DNA of 64,000 nt from Alkalimonas amylolytica. Lineage in GTDB: Bacteria > Pseudomonadota > Gammaproteobacteria > Enterobacterales > Alteromonadaceae. The position numbers and the translations under genes were made by a program. Below are positions 1-7,368 of the stretch, in pieces. The notes under the pieces are model-generated. The model saw only the letters and a list, made by a program, of their open reading frames with translations, searched no databases and was not told the origin of the DNA. Numbering within the stretch: position 1 is the stretch's first letter; the number at the start of each line of letters is the position of its first letter. The stretch is taken from NCBI RefSeq assembly GCF_900107845.1, contig NZ_FNRM01000003.1, forward strand, positions 1 through 64,000. The letters run 5' to 3'.

Positions 1-383
1 AAAGCTAAAAATCTGTCTGCATTTTCAAGTTGATCAGGGTTTTGTTTCTCTGATGGGGTTAACGTCAGGTCTCTGGCACGCGTTTCAGGCGGGTTAACAA
101 TACCGACTACAATCATTGGCGGCATTTGCTCGAATTTTGCTAAATAATCTATCGTACCGGCCGTATGTGGGCCCTGAATGTCGCCATCGGTCAGGTATAA
201 CACCGGATAGTGCTCCTGACTATTCTGATAACTCCATGGCAAATAAATCACCAAATTACGCTTTTCGCCAAGCACAGCACTGTCAATCACCGGTTCTTGT
301 AATACCGGCAAGCGTGCAGCAGCCCAGCTATTCCAGTGGCTTCCCAGTATGAGCAGCAATAATCCATATATTATTTTTTTCAT
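1..383 (-). CDS. Putative secreted esterase (alpha/beta hydrolase), 5' part of the second integron cassette
   Basis: An open frame reads leftward from an ATG at 383 and runs off the window, so only about the first 127 residues are visible. The N-terminus is a signal peptide (MKKIIYGLLLLILG followed by HWNSWAAA). The stretch after it (EPVIDSAVLGEKRNLVIYLP, then YPVLYLTDGD) matches the beginning of the esterase D/IroE-like PF00756 family, which hydrolyses esters including siderophore or thioester substrates. The nucleophile serine and the rest of the triad lie outside the window. The gene starts about 60 bases after the attC recombination point of the preceding cassette and has the same orientation, so it is most simply a cassette gene. 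Substrate cannot be judged. Family assignment is fairly safe; the exact function is not. Confidence 0.72.
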   Translation of the reverse strand, partial: MKKIIYGLLLLILGSHWNSWAAARLPVLQEPVIDSAVLGEKRNLVIYLPWSYQNSQEHYPVLYLTDGDIQGPHTAGTIDYLAKFEQMPPMIVVGIVNPPETRARDLTLTPSEKQNPDQLENADRFLA

Positions 384-439
384 TGTTTTCCCTTAATTTT
401 ATAACGCTACTCGTAGCTAGATTGCAGAACGATTTTAGC

Positions 440-497
440 GCTAACGCCCAAAGCAGCCGCGCGCTGTTTCAGCGTCGGCTGGCTTTGTTTGTTAAAT
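440..497 (-). other. attC recombination site closing integron cassette 1
   Basis: On the minus strand the site runs from the R'' core ATTTAAC (497-491) to the R' core CGTTAGC (446-440), about 58 bases. Between them are imperfectly complementary arms rich in GCCGACG and CGCGCGGC, the layout of the short attC sites found with aadA cassettes. The R'' core ATTTAAC is the exact complement of GTTAAAT at the other end of the cassette (791-785), as expected for one excisable cassette. The cut point would be between G445 and T444. The stop codon of the cassette gene lies inside the site. Confidence 0.88.
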
Positions 498-790
498 AGC
501 GCTTCCTAATTTCTGATAATGCTATAGAAGCTACAGCACTAGCTAATACAGCGATAATAATGCCCAGTAGTTTACCCATTTCTCCGTCGGTACTTCCAAA
601 TGATCTTTCATGTCCCTCGACAGTAAAACCATAAGGAACGAAGAAAACGAGATAACCCATCGTAGCTAGAAGCATAAAATATGGATTTGAAATTCTAACT
701 ATCATCCATGCATATCCTAAAGCCACAATAAATCCAACAATAAAAAGGATCGTCATACTGGAAGTTACACCTATGTTGATTGCTATTTAA
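445..790 (-). mobile_element. Integron gene cassette 1 (complete, about 346 bp)
   Basis: The cassette is bounded by GTTAAAT at the attI junction (791-785) and the attC site at 440-497. It holds one small leftward gene (469-756) that fills most of its length and no visible promoter of its own. Expression would depend on a promoter in the attI/intI region reading leftward. Cassette limits follow from the established G/TT cleavage rule applied to the two cores; integration here has not been tested. Confidence 0.8.
469..756 (-). CDS. Small integral membrane protein of integron cassette 1, function unknown
   Basis: This 95-residue protein is not a family I recognise. It has three likely membrane segments: about residues 2-20 (ILFIVGFIVALGYAWMIV), 25-46 (YFMLLATMGYLVFFVPYGF) and 63-80 (LLGIIIAVLASAVASIAL). 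A short polar loop with charged residues sits between segments 2 and 3, and the C-terminal tail is basic. The final residues and the stop are encoded by the attC site itself, so the tail sequence (NKASRR) is partly dictated by the recombination site. The ribosome binding site is weak (AGGTG about 11 bases before the ATG). Small hydrophobic proteins of unknown role are common in chromosomal integron cassettes. Confidence 0.75.
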   Translation of the reverse strand: MTILFIVGFIVALGYAWMIVRISNPYFMLLATMGYLVFFVPYGFTVEGHERSFGSTDGEMGKLLGIIIAVLASAVASIALSEIRKRYLTNKASRR

Positions 791-850
791 CAGCTTAATA
801 GTTTGGAAAATCCCTTCTTTCCCCGCGGGATTTTCCCTTCTATCTTTTTT
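785..850 (-). other. attI integration site of the integron (approximate right limit)
   Basis: The junction core GTTAAAT on the minus strand (791-785) fits the GTTRRRY consensus and lies between the first cassette and the integrase gene, where attI belongs. Just to its right is a perfect inverted repeat, GGAAAATCCC at 805-814 and GGGATTTTCC at 827-836. attI sites differ between integrase classes, so apart from the core the extent is a guess. Confidence 0.65.
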
Positions 851-918
851 CGATTGCATAAATCTAGCGAACTACCTGCGCCAAATCAACAACTTCATAA
901 CGAAGGTGTAAATTTTTA

Positions 919-950
919 TTGCAAAAAGCAGGGGTTTTCCCTGCAAGCAA
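919..950. repeat. Inverted repeat between attI and the integrase promoter
   Basis: GCAGGG (928-933) and CCCTGC (939-944) form a hairpin with a five-base loop. Outer TTGC (919-922) and GCAA (947-950) extend the symmetry with bulges. It sits directly upstream of the integrase -35 element. Role unknown; it could be part of the accessory attI region or a transcriptional attenuator. Confidence 0.5.
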
Positions 951-951
951 C

Positions 952-994
952 TTGCTTACAATAAATTCACTGACTACTGTTTATTTATACATGC
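952..994 (+). promoter_or_regulatory. Integrase promoter with overlapping LexA (SOS) box
   Basis: A -35-like TTGCTT (952-957) and a -10-like TACTGT (975-980) are 17 bases apart. The -10 overlaps TACTGT-N8-ACATGC (975-994), which fits the LexA consensus CTGT-N8-ACAG at seven of eight fixed positions. SOS control of integron integrases through a LexA box over the promoter is established for class 1 and Vibrio integrons, so repression by LexA is a well-founded inference here. Confidence 0.75.
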
Positions 995-1014
995 TTATTT
1001 TTGAGGTTCGTGCA

Positions 1015-1980
1015 ATGGCTTCACCATTTCTTGATCACGTAGCAGAGTTTATGACGGTTCGGCGTTATGCCAGGCGCACGGTGGATACTTACATTTATTG
1101 GATCCGCTTCTACATTCTGTTTAGTAAAAAGCAGCACCCTGCCAAGCTGAGTGATGCTGATGTCGAGCTGTTTTTAAACTATTTAGCCAATCAGCGCCAT
1201 GTGGCGCCTCGGGCTCAGGCAACGGCTTTAAATGCACTTAGTTTTTTGTACAGCAAGGTGCTGCAAAAGCCGCTGTCGCTTAACCTTGAGTTTAACCGCT
1301 CTCAGGTGAGCCCTAAGCTTCCGGTGGTGCTAACCCGGCCTGAGGTTGCTGCACTTTTACGGCTGATCGACCCAAAGTACAAATTAATTGCGCAACTGAT
1401 GTATGGCAGCGGTTTGCGTTTAATGGAGGCTGTTCGGCTGCGGGTGCAGGACATTGATTACGATTATCTGTCGGTGATGGTTTGGCAGGGGAAAGGCAAC
1501 AAAAACCGCCGGGTCACACTTGCACCCGAATTGGTCACAAGCCTGAAGCAGCAAGCTCAGCATGTGATGCAGTATTTTCAGGCAGATCTGGCGAACCCTG
1601 TGTATGCAGGGGTCTGGCTTCCCTTTGCACTAGCACGCAAAAACCCGAGCGCTCCCAAGCAACTTGGCTGGCATTACTTGTTTCCGTCGATAAAACTCAG
1701 CCTGGATCCCGAGTCAAAATGCATTCGTCGGCATCATCTGGATGAATCCTGTGTACGGCGTGAAATCAAAATCGCCGCCCGCAAAGCGGAAATTCGTAAA
1801 AATGTTACTTGCCACACCCTCCGCCATTCATTCGCCACCCACTTGCTAGAATCCGGTGCCGATATCCGCACCGTGCAAGAGCAGCTGGGCCATACCGATG
1901 TACGCACCACACAAATTTATACCCATGTGCTCAATCATGGTGCCAGCGGTGTGAAAAGCCCGTTATCGCAGTTGCTGTAA
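1015..1980 (+). CDS. intI: Integron integrase (tyrosine recombinase)
   Basis: The product of 321 residues catalyses site-specific recombination between attI and folded single-stranded attC sites. The tyrosine-recombinase residues are visible: R135 (SGLRLMEAV), K160, H267 and R270 (CHTLRHSFATH), H293 (LGH) and Y302 (IYTHV). The extra patch that separates integron integrases from XerC/XerD is at about 195-224 (WLPFALARK ... WHYLFPS). The N-terminal SAM-like core-binding domain covers about 1-100. An upstream in-frame ATG at 919 exists, but the ATG at 1015 is preceded by GAGG at 1003-1006, gives the family length and lies after the promoter/LexA box, so it is preferred. It is divergent from the cassette genes, the usual integron arrangement. 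All catalytic residues are intact, so it is likely functional. Confidence 0.95.
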   Translation: MASPFLDHVAEFMTVRRYARRTVDTYIYWIRFYILFSKKQHPAKLSDADVELFLNYLANQRHVAPRAQATALNALSFLYSKVLQKPLSLNLEFNRSQVSPKLPVVLTRPEVAALLRLIDPKYKLIAQLMYGSGLRLMEAVRLRVQDIDYDYLSVMVWQGKGNKNRRVTLAPELVTSLKQQAQHVMQYFQADLANPVYAGVWLPFALARKNPSAPKQLGWHYLFPSIKLSLDPESKCIRRHHLDESCVRREIKIAARKAEIRKNVTCHTLRHSFATHLLESGADIRTVQEQLGHTDVRTTQIYTHVLNHGASGVKSPLSQLL

Positions 1981-1982
1981 TT

Positions 1983-2006
1983 AAAAAAAGGCGCCAAAGC
2001 GCCTTT
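1983..2006 (-). terminator. Rho-independent terminator at the end of the prp operon
   Basis: AAAGGCGC (1987-1994) pairs with GCGCCTTT (1999-2006) around a CAAA loop. On the minus strand the stem is followed by a run of seven T. It therefore ends leftward prpF transcripts and may also stop integrase transcripts arriving from the left. Confidence 0.85.
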
Positions 2007-2026
2007 AGTGATTCAAATACCCAGCG

Positions 2027-3202
2027 TTAAAAACAATCCCCAGGTACCCGCACCCAGCCTTCCATCAGCACCCGGGCGCTGCGGCTCATGCTGGCTTTGG
2101 TCACCACCCAATCGCCGTTTTGCTGTTCGGCGGCGGCCCCTACCCGTAGTGTACCGGAGGGATGGCCAAAGCGCACCGCATCGAGCTTACCGCCCCCGGC
2201 GGCCAGGTTGACCAAAGTGCCTGGAATGGCCGCGGCGGTGCCAATGGCAACAGCCGCGGTGCCCATCATGGCATGGTGCAGTTTGCCCATGGACAGCGCC
2301 CGTACCAGCAAGTCGATATCCGCTGTGGTGACGTCTTTGCCGCTGGACGAGACATAAGCTTTAGCCGGTGCGACATAAGCCACTTTCGGCGTGTGCTGGC
2401 GGTTGGCTGCTTCGCTAATATCGCTGATCAATCCCATTTTTACCGCGCCATAGGCGCGAATGGTTTCAAAACGAGCCAGAGCTTCAGGGCTTTCATTGAT
2501 AGCTTCCTGCAATTCGGTGCCGTTGTAACCAATATCTTCGGCATTCAGGAAAATGGTCGGAATACCCGCATTGATAAAGGTGGCCGGGAAACTGCCGACC
2601 CCGGGTACCTCCAGCGTATCGACCAGATTACCGGTTGGGAACATGGCGCCGCTGGCATCGGCCGGGTCCATAAAATCGATCAGCACTTCGGCGGCTGGGA
2701 AGGTGACCCCATCCAGTTCGAAGTCACCGGTTTCCTGCACTTGGCCGCTTGTGATCGGCACATGAGCAATAATGGTTTTGCCAATATTGGCCTGCCAAAT
2801 ACGCACCGTGCAAAGACCATCGCGCGGAATGCGGCTGGCTTCCACCAGCCCATTGCTGATGGCAAACGAGCCTACCGCGGCCGTTAAGTTGCCGCAGTTG
2901 CCGCTCCAGTCAATAAAGGGCTTATCGATGGCGACCTGACCAAACAGATAATCGACATCGTGCTCCGGCTGGCTGCTTTTGCTTAAAATTACCGTTTTGC
3001 TGGTACTCGACGTTGCCCCGCCCATGCCATCGGTGTGTTTGCCGTAGGGGTCCGGGCTGCCAATCACCCGCAGCAGCAGAGCATCCCGGGCCGCGCCGGG
3101 TACCCTCGCCGGCTCTGGCAAATCGTCCAGCTTAAAAAACACCCCTTTCGAGGTTCCGCCACGCATATAGGTGGCTGGAATACGGATCTGTGGTTGAAAC
3201 AT
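2027..3202 (-). CDS. prpF: PrpF, 2-methylaconitate cis-trans isomerase (AcnD partner)
   Basis: PrpF isomerises trans-2-methylaconitate to the cis form, so that the AcnD route of the 2-methylcitrate cycle can proceed. The N-terminus ATYMRGGTSKGVFF, then DGMGGATSSTSK and the later SGNCGNL segment are typical of this diaminopimelate-epimerase-fold family. Starting at the ATG at 3202 gives 391 residues, the normal length. A GTG nine bases upstream (3211) is in frame, but AGGTGA is well spaced only for the ATG. The gene is last in the leftward prp operon, separated from acnD by a 150-base stretch carrying a long inverted repeat, and followed by a terminator. prpF occurs with acnD and not with prpD, which fits the absence of prpD here. 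Confidence 0.95.
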   Translation of the reverse strand: MFQPQIRIPATYMRGGTSKGVFFKLDDLPEPARVPGAARDALLLRVIGSPDPYGKHTDGMGGATSSTSKTVILSKSSQPEHDVDYLFGQVAIDKPFIDWSGNCGNLTAAVGSFAISNGLVEASRIPRDGLCTVRIWQANIGKTIIAHVPITSGQVQETGDFELDGVTFPAAEVLIDFMDPADASGAMFPTGNLVDTLEVPGVGSFPATFINAGIPTIFLNAEDIGYNGTELQEAINESPEALARFETIRAYGAVKMGLISDISEAANRQHTPKVAYVAPAKAYVSSSGKDVTTADIDLLVRALSMGKLHHAMMGTAAVAIGTAAAIPGTLVNLAAGGGKLDAVRFGHPSGTLRVGAAAEQQNGDWVVTKASMSRSARVLMEGWVRVPGDCF

Positions 3203-3242
3203 CTGTGTCACCTATTCAAATTGTCACAGTTCGAGTTCGTCC

Positions 3243-3333
3243 GAGGGGACACCCTGTTTTGCTCACCGCACAACTCACTTACGCTAACGCGTGCGTTCAA
3301 ACAGTCTGCGGCGACAAAACAGGATGTCCCCTC
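3243..3333. repeat. Long inverted repeat between prpF and acnD
   Basis: A 19-base arm at 3243-3261 beginning GAGGGGACA is repeated inverted at 3315-3333, with one mismatch. The 53-base centre contains a further near-palindrome around ACGCTAACGCGTGCGT. There is no transposase. The form suggests a REP/MITE-like mobile repeat or a transcript-stabilising hairpin inside the operon. Copy number in the genome would decide. Confidence 0.7.
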
Positions 3334-3355
3334 TCCCGTAGTGAGATCCAGTTGC

Positions 3356-5947
3356 TTAACTCGCCTGACCTTCCAAAAAGTCCTTGGCAAAGCGCTGCAA
3401 GACGCCACCGGCCTCGTAAATCGACACTTCTTCGGCGGTATCCAGCCGACAGCGGACCGGTACCTCAAGCTCGTCACCGTTTTTGCGGTGAATAACCAAA
3501 GTCAAGGTTGCCCCCGGCGTGCGCTCACCGCACACATCAAAGGTTTCGGTGCCATCGATTTGCAGCGTGTGACGGGTGGTGCCCGCTTCAAATTCCAGCG
3601 GCAGCACGCCCATGCCAATCAGGTTGGTGCGGTGAATGCGCTCAAAGCCTTCGGCGGCAATGGCTTCCACCCCGGCCAGGCGCACGCCTTTAGCGGCCCA
3701 GTCGCGCGACGAGCCCTGACCATAATCGGCCCCGGCGATGATGATCAGCGGCTGCTTGCGCGCCATGTAGGTCTCAATGGCTTCCCACATCCGGGTCACT
3801 TTGCCTTCTGGTTCAATCCGCGCCAAAGAGCCCTGCTTCACCTTGCCATTTTCCTGCACCATTTCATTAAACAGCTTGGGGTTGGCAAAGGTGGCGCGCT
3901 GCGCTGTTAAGTGATCGCCGCGATGGGTGGCGTAAGAGTTAAAGTCTTCTTCCGGCACGCCCATGCTGGCCAGGTACTCACCGGCGGCGCTGTCGAGCAT
4001 AATGGCGTTGGACGGCGACAAATGATCGGTGGTGATGTTGTCCCCCAACACCGCCAGCGGACGCATGCCTTTTAATGGCCGCTCACCTGCCAGGGCGCCT
4101 TCCCAATACGGTGGGCGGCGAATGTAGGTGCTTTGTGGCCGCCAGTCGTACAAGGGGCTCAGCTGTTCGCCGTAATCAACGCTGATATCAAACATCGGCT
4201 CGTAGACTTTCTTAAACTGCTCTGGCTTGACCGCCGCTTTTACCGCCGCATCAATTTCTTCGTCGCTTGGCCAGATGTCTTTTAAGGTAATGGGCTTGCC
4301 TTCACTATCCAACCCCAGCACGTCTTTTTCGATATCAAAGCGGATGGTACCGGCAATGGCGTAGGCCACCACCAAAGGTGGCGAGGCCAAAAAGGCCTGC
4401 TTGGCATACGGGTGAATGCGGCCATCGAAATTGCGGTTGCCCGAAAGCACAGCCGTGGCGTACAGATCGCGCTCCACCACTTCTTGTTGGATCACCGGAT
4501 CCAAAGCACCGCTCATGCCATTGCAGGTGGTGCAGGCAAAGCCGACAATACCAAAGCCTTGCTGCTCCAGCTCGCTAAGTAATTTGGCTTCTTCCAGGTA
4601 CAGCTGCACGGCTTTGGAGCCAGGCGCCAGCGATGTTTTCACCCAGGGCTTACGGCTTAAACCTTTGCGGTTGGCATTGCGGGCCAGTAAGCCGGCGGCA
4701 ATCACGTTGCGCGGGTTGCTGGTATTGGTGCAGCTGGTAATGGCAGCGATGATGACAGCGCCATCCGGCATCTTGCCTTCTTCCATCTGGTAGGCACCGG
4801 CAATGCCGCGCGCCGCCAAATCACTGGTATTGAGCCGGGCATGCGGGTTGGATGGCCCAGCCATGGTGCGGCCAATGCTGGATAAGTCAAAGCGCAGCAC
4901 CCGCTCGTAACGGGCAGTTTTCAGGCTTTCAGACCAAAGTCCCGTGGTTTTGGCGTAGGTTTCCACCAGTTTCACCTGCTCTGGCTCACGGCCGGTCAGC
5001 GTCAGGTAATCCAGTGTTTGCTGATCGATGGAGAACATTGCTGCGGTGGCGCCGTATTCCGGCGTCATGTTGGAGATGGTAGCCCGATCGCCCAGGCTCA
5101 GGCTATCGGCGCCTTCGCCAAAGAACTCCAGGTAGCTGGATACCACTTTTTCTTTGCGCAAAAACTCGGTCAGTGCCAGCACCAGATCGGTGGCCATCAC
5201 ACCTGGCTGGGCTTTGCCCACCAGCTCAACGCCAATGATATCCGGCAGCCGCATCCAGGACGCACGGCCCAGCATCACGCTTTCCGCTTCCAGGCCGCCC
5301 ACCCCAATGGCAATCACGCCGAGCGCATCCACATGCGGCGTATGGCTGTCGGTACCCACCAGCGTATCCGGGAAAGCCACGCCATCTTTCGCATGAATAA
5401 CCGGCGACATCCGCTCCAGATTGATCTGGTGCATGATGCCGTTGCCCGGTGGGATCACATCGACGTTTTTAAAGGCTTTTTTGGTCCAGTTGATAAAGTG
5501 GAAGCGATCGTCGTTGCGCCGGTCTTCAATGGCGCGGTTTTTGGCAAAGGCATCTTTTTCAAAACCGGCGTGCTCAACGGCCAGCGAGTGATCGACAATC
5601 AGCTGGGTTGGCACCACTGGGTTCACTTTGGACGGATCGCCGCCTTGCTCGGCAATGGCATCGCGCAAGCCGGCTAAATCCACCAGCGCAGTCTGGCCCA
5701 GGATGTCGTGACAGACCACCCGGGCCGGATACCAGGGGAAATCCAGATCGTTCTTTCGTTCAATCAATTGGCGCAAGGCGTCGGTCAGCATGGCTGGATC
5801 GCAGCGCCGCACCAGGTTTTCTGCCAACACCCGCGAGGTGTATGGCAGCGTATCGTAGGCACCAGGGGCGATGTCTTCAACCGCCGCGCGGGCGTCGAAG
5901 TAGTCCAGTTGGGTGCCTGGCAGTGGTTTACGGTAATTGGTATTCAT
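3356..5947 (-). CDS. acnD: AcnD, Fe/S-dependent 2-methylcitrate dehydratase
   Basis: This 863-residue aconitase-family protein dehydrates 2-methylcitrate to 2-methylaconitate in cytosolic propionate breakdown. The [4Fe-4S] ligands are C406 in SCTNTSNPRN and C472/C475 in FACTTCNGMSG. The swivel domain carries GADYGQGSSRDWAAKG near residue 755. It is 20-30 residues shorter than aconitase A, and its pairing with prpF and prpC points to AcnD rather than AcnA, although AcnD enzymes usually retain some aconitase activity. Start at the ATG at 5947. It lies between prpC (about 110 bases upstream, with a hairpin) and prpF, all leftward. No key residue is missing. Confidence 0.95.
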   Translation of the reverse strand: MNTNYRKPLPGTQLDYFDARAAVEDIAPGAYDTLPYTSRVLAENLVRRCDPAMLTDALRQLIERKNDLDFPWYPARVVCHDILGQTALVDLAGLRDAIAEQGGDPSKVNPVVPTQLIVDHSLAVEHAGFEKDAFAKNRAIEDRRNDDRFHFINWTKKAFKNVDVIPPGNGIMHQINLERMSPVIHAKDGVAFPDTLVGTDSHTPHVDALGVIAIGVGGLEAESVMLGRASWMRLPDIIGVELVGKAQPGVMATDLVLALTEFLRKEKVVSSYLEFFGEGADSLSLGDRATISNMTPEYGATAAMFSIDQQTLDYLTLTGREPEQVKLVETYAKTTGLWSESLKTARYERVLRFDLSSIGRTMAGPSNPHARLNTSDLAARGIAGAYQMEEGKMPDGAVIIAAITSCTNTSNPRNVIAAGLLARNANRKGLSRKPWVKTSLAPGSKAVQLYLEEAKLLSELEQQGFGIVGFACTTCNGMSGALDPVIQQEVVERDLYATAVLSGNRNFDGRIHPYAKQAFLASPPLVVAYAIAGTIRFDIEKDVLGLDSEGKPITLKDIWPSDEEIDAAVKAAVKPEQFKKVYEPMFDISVDYGEQLSPLYDWRPQSTYIRRPPYWEGALAGERPLKGMRPLAVLGDNITTDHLSPSNAIMLDSAAGEYLASMGVPEEDFNSYATHRGDHLTAQRATFANPKLFNEMVQENGKVKQGSLARIEPEGKVTRMWEAIETYMARKQPLIIIAGADYGQGSSRDWAAKGVRLAGVEAIAAEGFERIHRTNLIGMGVLPLEFEAGTTRHTLQIDGTETFDVCGERTPGATLTLVIHRKNGDELEVPVRCRLDTAEEVSIYEAGGVLQRFAKDFLEGQAS

Positions 5948-5980
5948 CAGCGTACCCGGTCGTTGTTGGTGAAATCAGGC

Positions 5981-6009
5981 AGCGAAGGGGCTTGTCCCTC
6001 CCCTTCGCT
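5981..6009. repeat. Perfect hairpin in the prpC-acnD gap
   Basis: AGCGAAGGGG (5981-5990) and CCCCTTCGCT (6000-6009) form a perfect ten-base stem with a nine-base loop. No T-run follows on either strand, so it is not a simple terminator. Partial attenuation or mRNA end protection between prpC and acnD is possible. Confidence 0.7.
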
Positions 6010-6056
6010 GTGGTTTGTCTGGCTGTTTGCTTCGCTCAGAGCTTAGAACTCAGCGC

Positions 6057-7181
6057 TTAGCGCTCGGCCAGTGGCGGTACCGGCCGTGGCGCTGGCCCGG
6101 TGTAGTCGGCACTTGGGCGAATAATACGGTTGTTGGCGCGTTGCTCTTTCACATGCGCTGTCCAGCCGGTCACCCGTGACATCACAAAAATCGGGGTAAA
6201 CAGCTTGGTCGGAATGCCCATAAAATGGTAGGCCGAGGCATGGAAGAAATCGGCGTTGCAGAACAGTTTTTTCTCGCGCCACATCACTGCTTCACAGCGC
6301 ACCGATACATCGTACAAACGGCTGTCGCCGTATTCTGCGGCCAGTTTTTCCGACCATTGTTTGATGATGGCGTTGCGCGGATCTTTTTCGCGGTACACCG
6401 CATGGCCAAAACCCATGATTTTCTCTTTGCGCTCCAGCATACCTAACAAGGTTTGCTCGGCTTCGTCCGGACTTTGCATGTTTTCAATCAGCTCCATCGC
6501 TGCTTCGTTAGCACCGCCATGCAGTGGGCCACGCAAAGAGCCAATGGCGCCGGTGACGCAGGAATGAATGTCCGACAGCGTGGACGCACAAACCCTGGCG
6601 GTAAAGGTAGAGGCATTGAACTCGTGCTCGGCATACAGAATCAACGATGCATGCATTACTTTTTCGTGCAGCGGGCTTGGCTTTTTATCGTGCAGCATAT
6701 GCAAAAAATGCGCACCAATGGAGTCGTCGTCGGTGTCGGTTTCTACCCGCACGCCGTCGTGGCTAAAGCGGTACCAGTACACCACAATGGCCGGGAATAA
6801 GGCCAGCATGCGTTCGATGTGCTGATCGGCCTGACTGAAGTCGGTTTCCGTTTCCAGGTTGCCCAGCATGGAGCAGCCGGTGCGCATCACATCCATCGGG
6901 TGGGCGCTGGCCGGAATGCGCTCCAGCACGTCTTTGACTGCCTGTGGCAATGTGCGCAGCTGCTTCAGCCTGGCTTTGTATTCTGCCAGTTGGCCGGCAT
7001 TTGGCAACTCGCCATGGGCCAGCAGGTACGCCACTTCTTCAAACTCGGCCACAGCGGCCAGCTCAGAGATATCGTAGCCATAGTAGGTTAAACCGGAGCC
7101 GGATTGCCCCACGGTGCACAAAGCGGTTTGCCCTGCCACTTGTCCGCGCAGACCTGCGCCACCTAAAGCTTTATCGACCAT
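6057..7181 (-). CDS. prpC: PrpC, 2-methylcitrate synthase
   Basis: PrpC condenses propionyl-CoA with oxaloacetate to 2-methylcitrate, the entry step of the cycle. The 374-residue protein has citrate-synthase motifs: GSLRGPLHGGANEAAM with the substrate histidine, GFGHAVYREKDPRN with the second histidine and arginine, and the C-terminal TPIFVMSRVTGWTAHVKEQ. The N-terminal GLRGQVAGQTALCTVGQSG is typical of the short methylcitrate synthases rather than the longer type I citrate synthases. Start is the ATG at 7181. It follows prpB after 187 bases that contain no gene; a weak 12-base inverted repeat (7312-7323 and 7364-7375, one mismatch) spans the end of prpB. The next gene is acnD. Confidence 0.96.
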   Translation of the reverse strand: MVDKALGGAGLRGQVAGQTALCTVGQSGSGLTYYGYDISELAAVAEFEEVAYLLAHGELPNAGQLAEYKARLKQLRTLPQAVKDVLERIPASAHPMDVMRTGCSMLGNLETETDFSQADQHIERMLALFPAIVVYWYRFSHDGVRVETDTDDDSIGAHFLHMLHDKKPSPLHEKVMHASLILYAEHEFNASTFTARVCASTLSDIHSCVTGAIGSLRGPLHGGANEAAMELIENMQSPDEAEQTLLGMLERKEKIMGFGHAVYREKDPRNAIIKQWSEKLAAEYGDSRLYDVSVRCEAVMWREKKLFCNADFFHASAYHFMGIPTKLFTPIFVMSRVTGWTAHVKEQRANNRIIRPSADYTGPAPRPVPPLAER

Positions 7182-7368
7182 GATTGTTGTCCTCTTGTTC
7201 TGTTGATTTAAAAAGGTTTTGCTTTTTTAGTTGCTGCGCTATGTAAGCTCGACAAGGCCGGCTGGCAATTCTGTTGGCACAGCCAGAGGATGTCTGACTG
7301 AGCGCTCGCGCGAAGGAGTTGCTATGGCGAGCACAACAGAGATTGGCAGACGGTCTATAACTCAGCAA

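Noticed and set aside
116-352. Rightward open frame of 78 codons at the left end
   Set aside because: It lies antisense to a leftward frame with signal peptide and esterase sequence and has no family resemblance of its own.
1015-1980. XerC/XerD or phage integrase for the recombinase
   Set aside because: The extra FALARK-type patch, the LexA box and the adjacent attC and cassette structure identify an integron integrase.
5018-5677. Long rightward open frame inside acnD
   Set aside because: It is an antisense shadow of a strongly conserved enzyme; its sequence shows no coherent domain.
3356-5947. Aconitase A (acnA) instead of acnD
   Set aside because: The immediate prpC, prpB and prpF neighbours and slightly shorter length point to the methylcitrate dehydratase AcnD.
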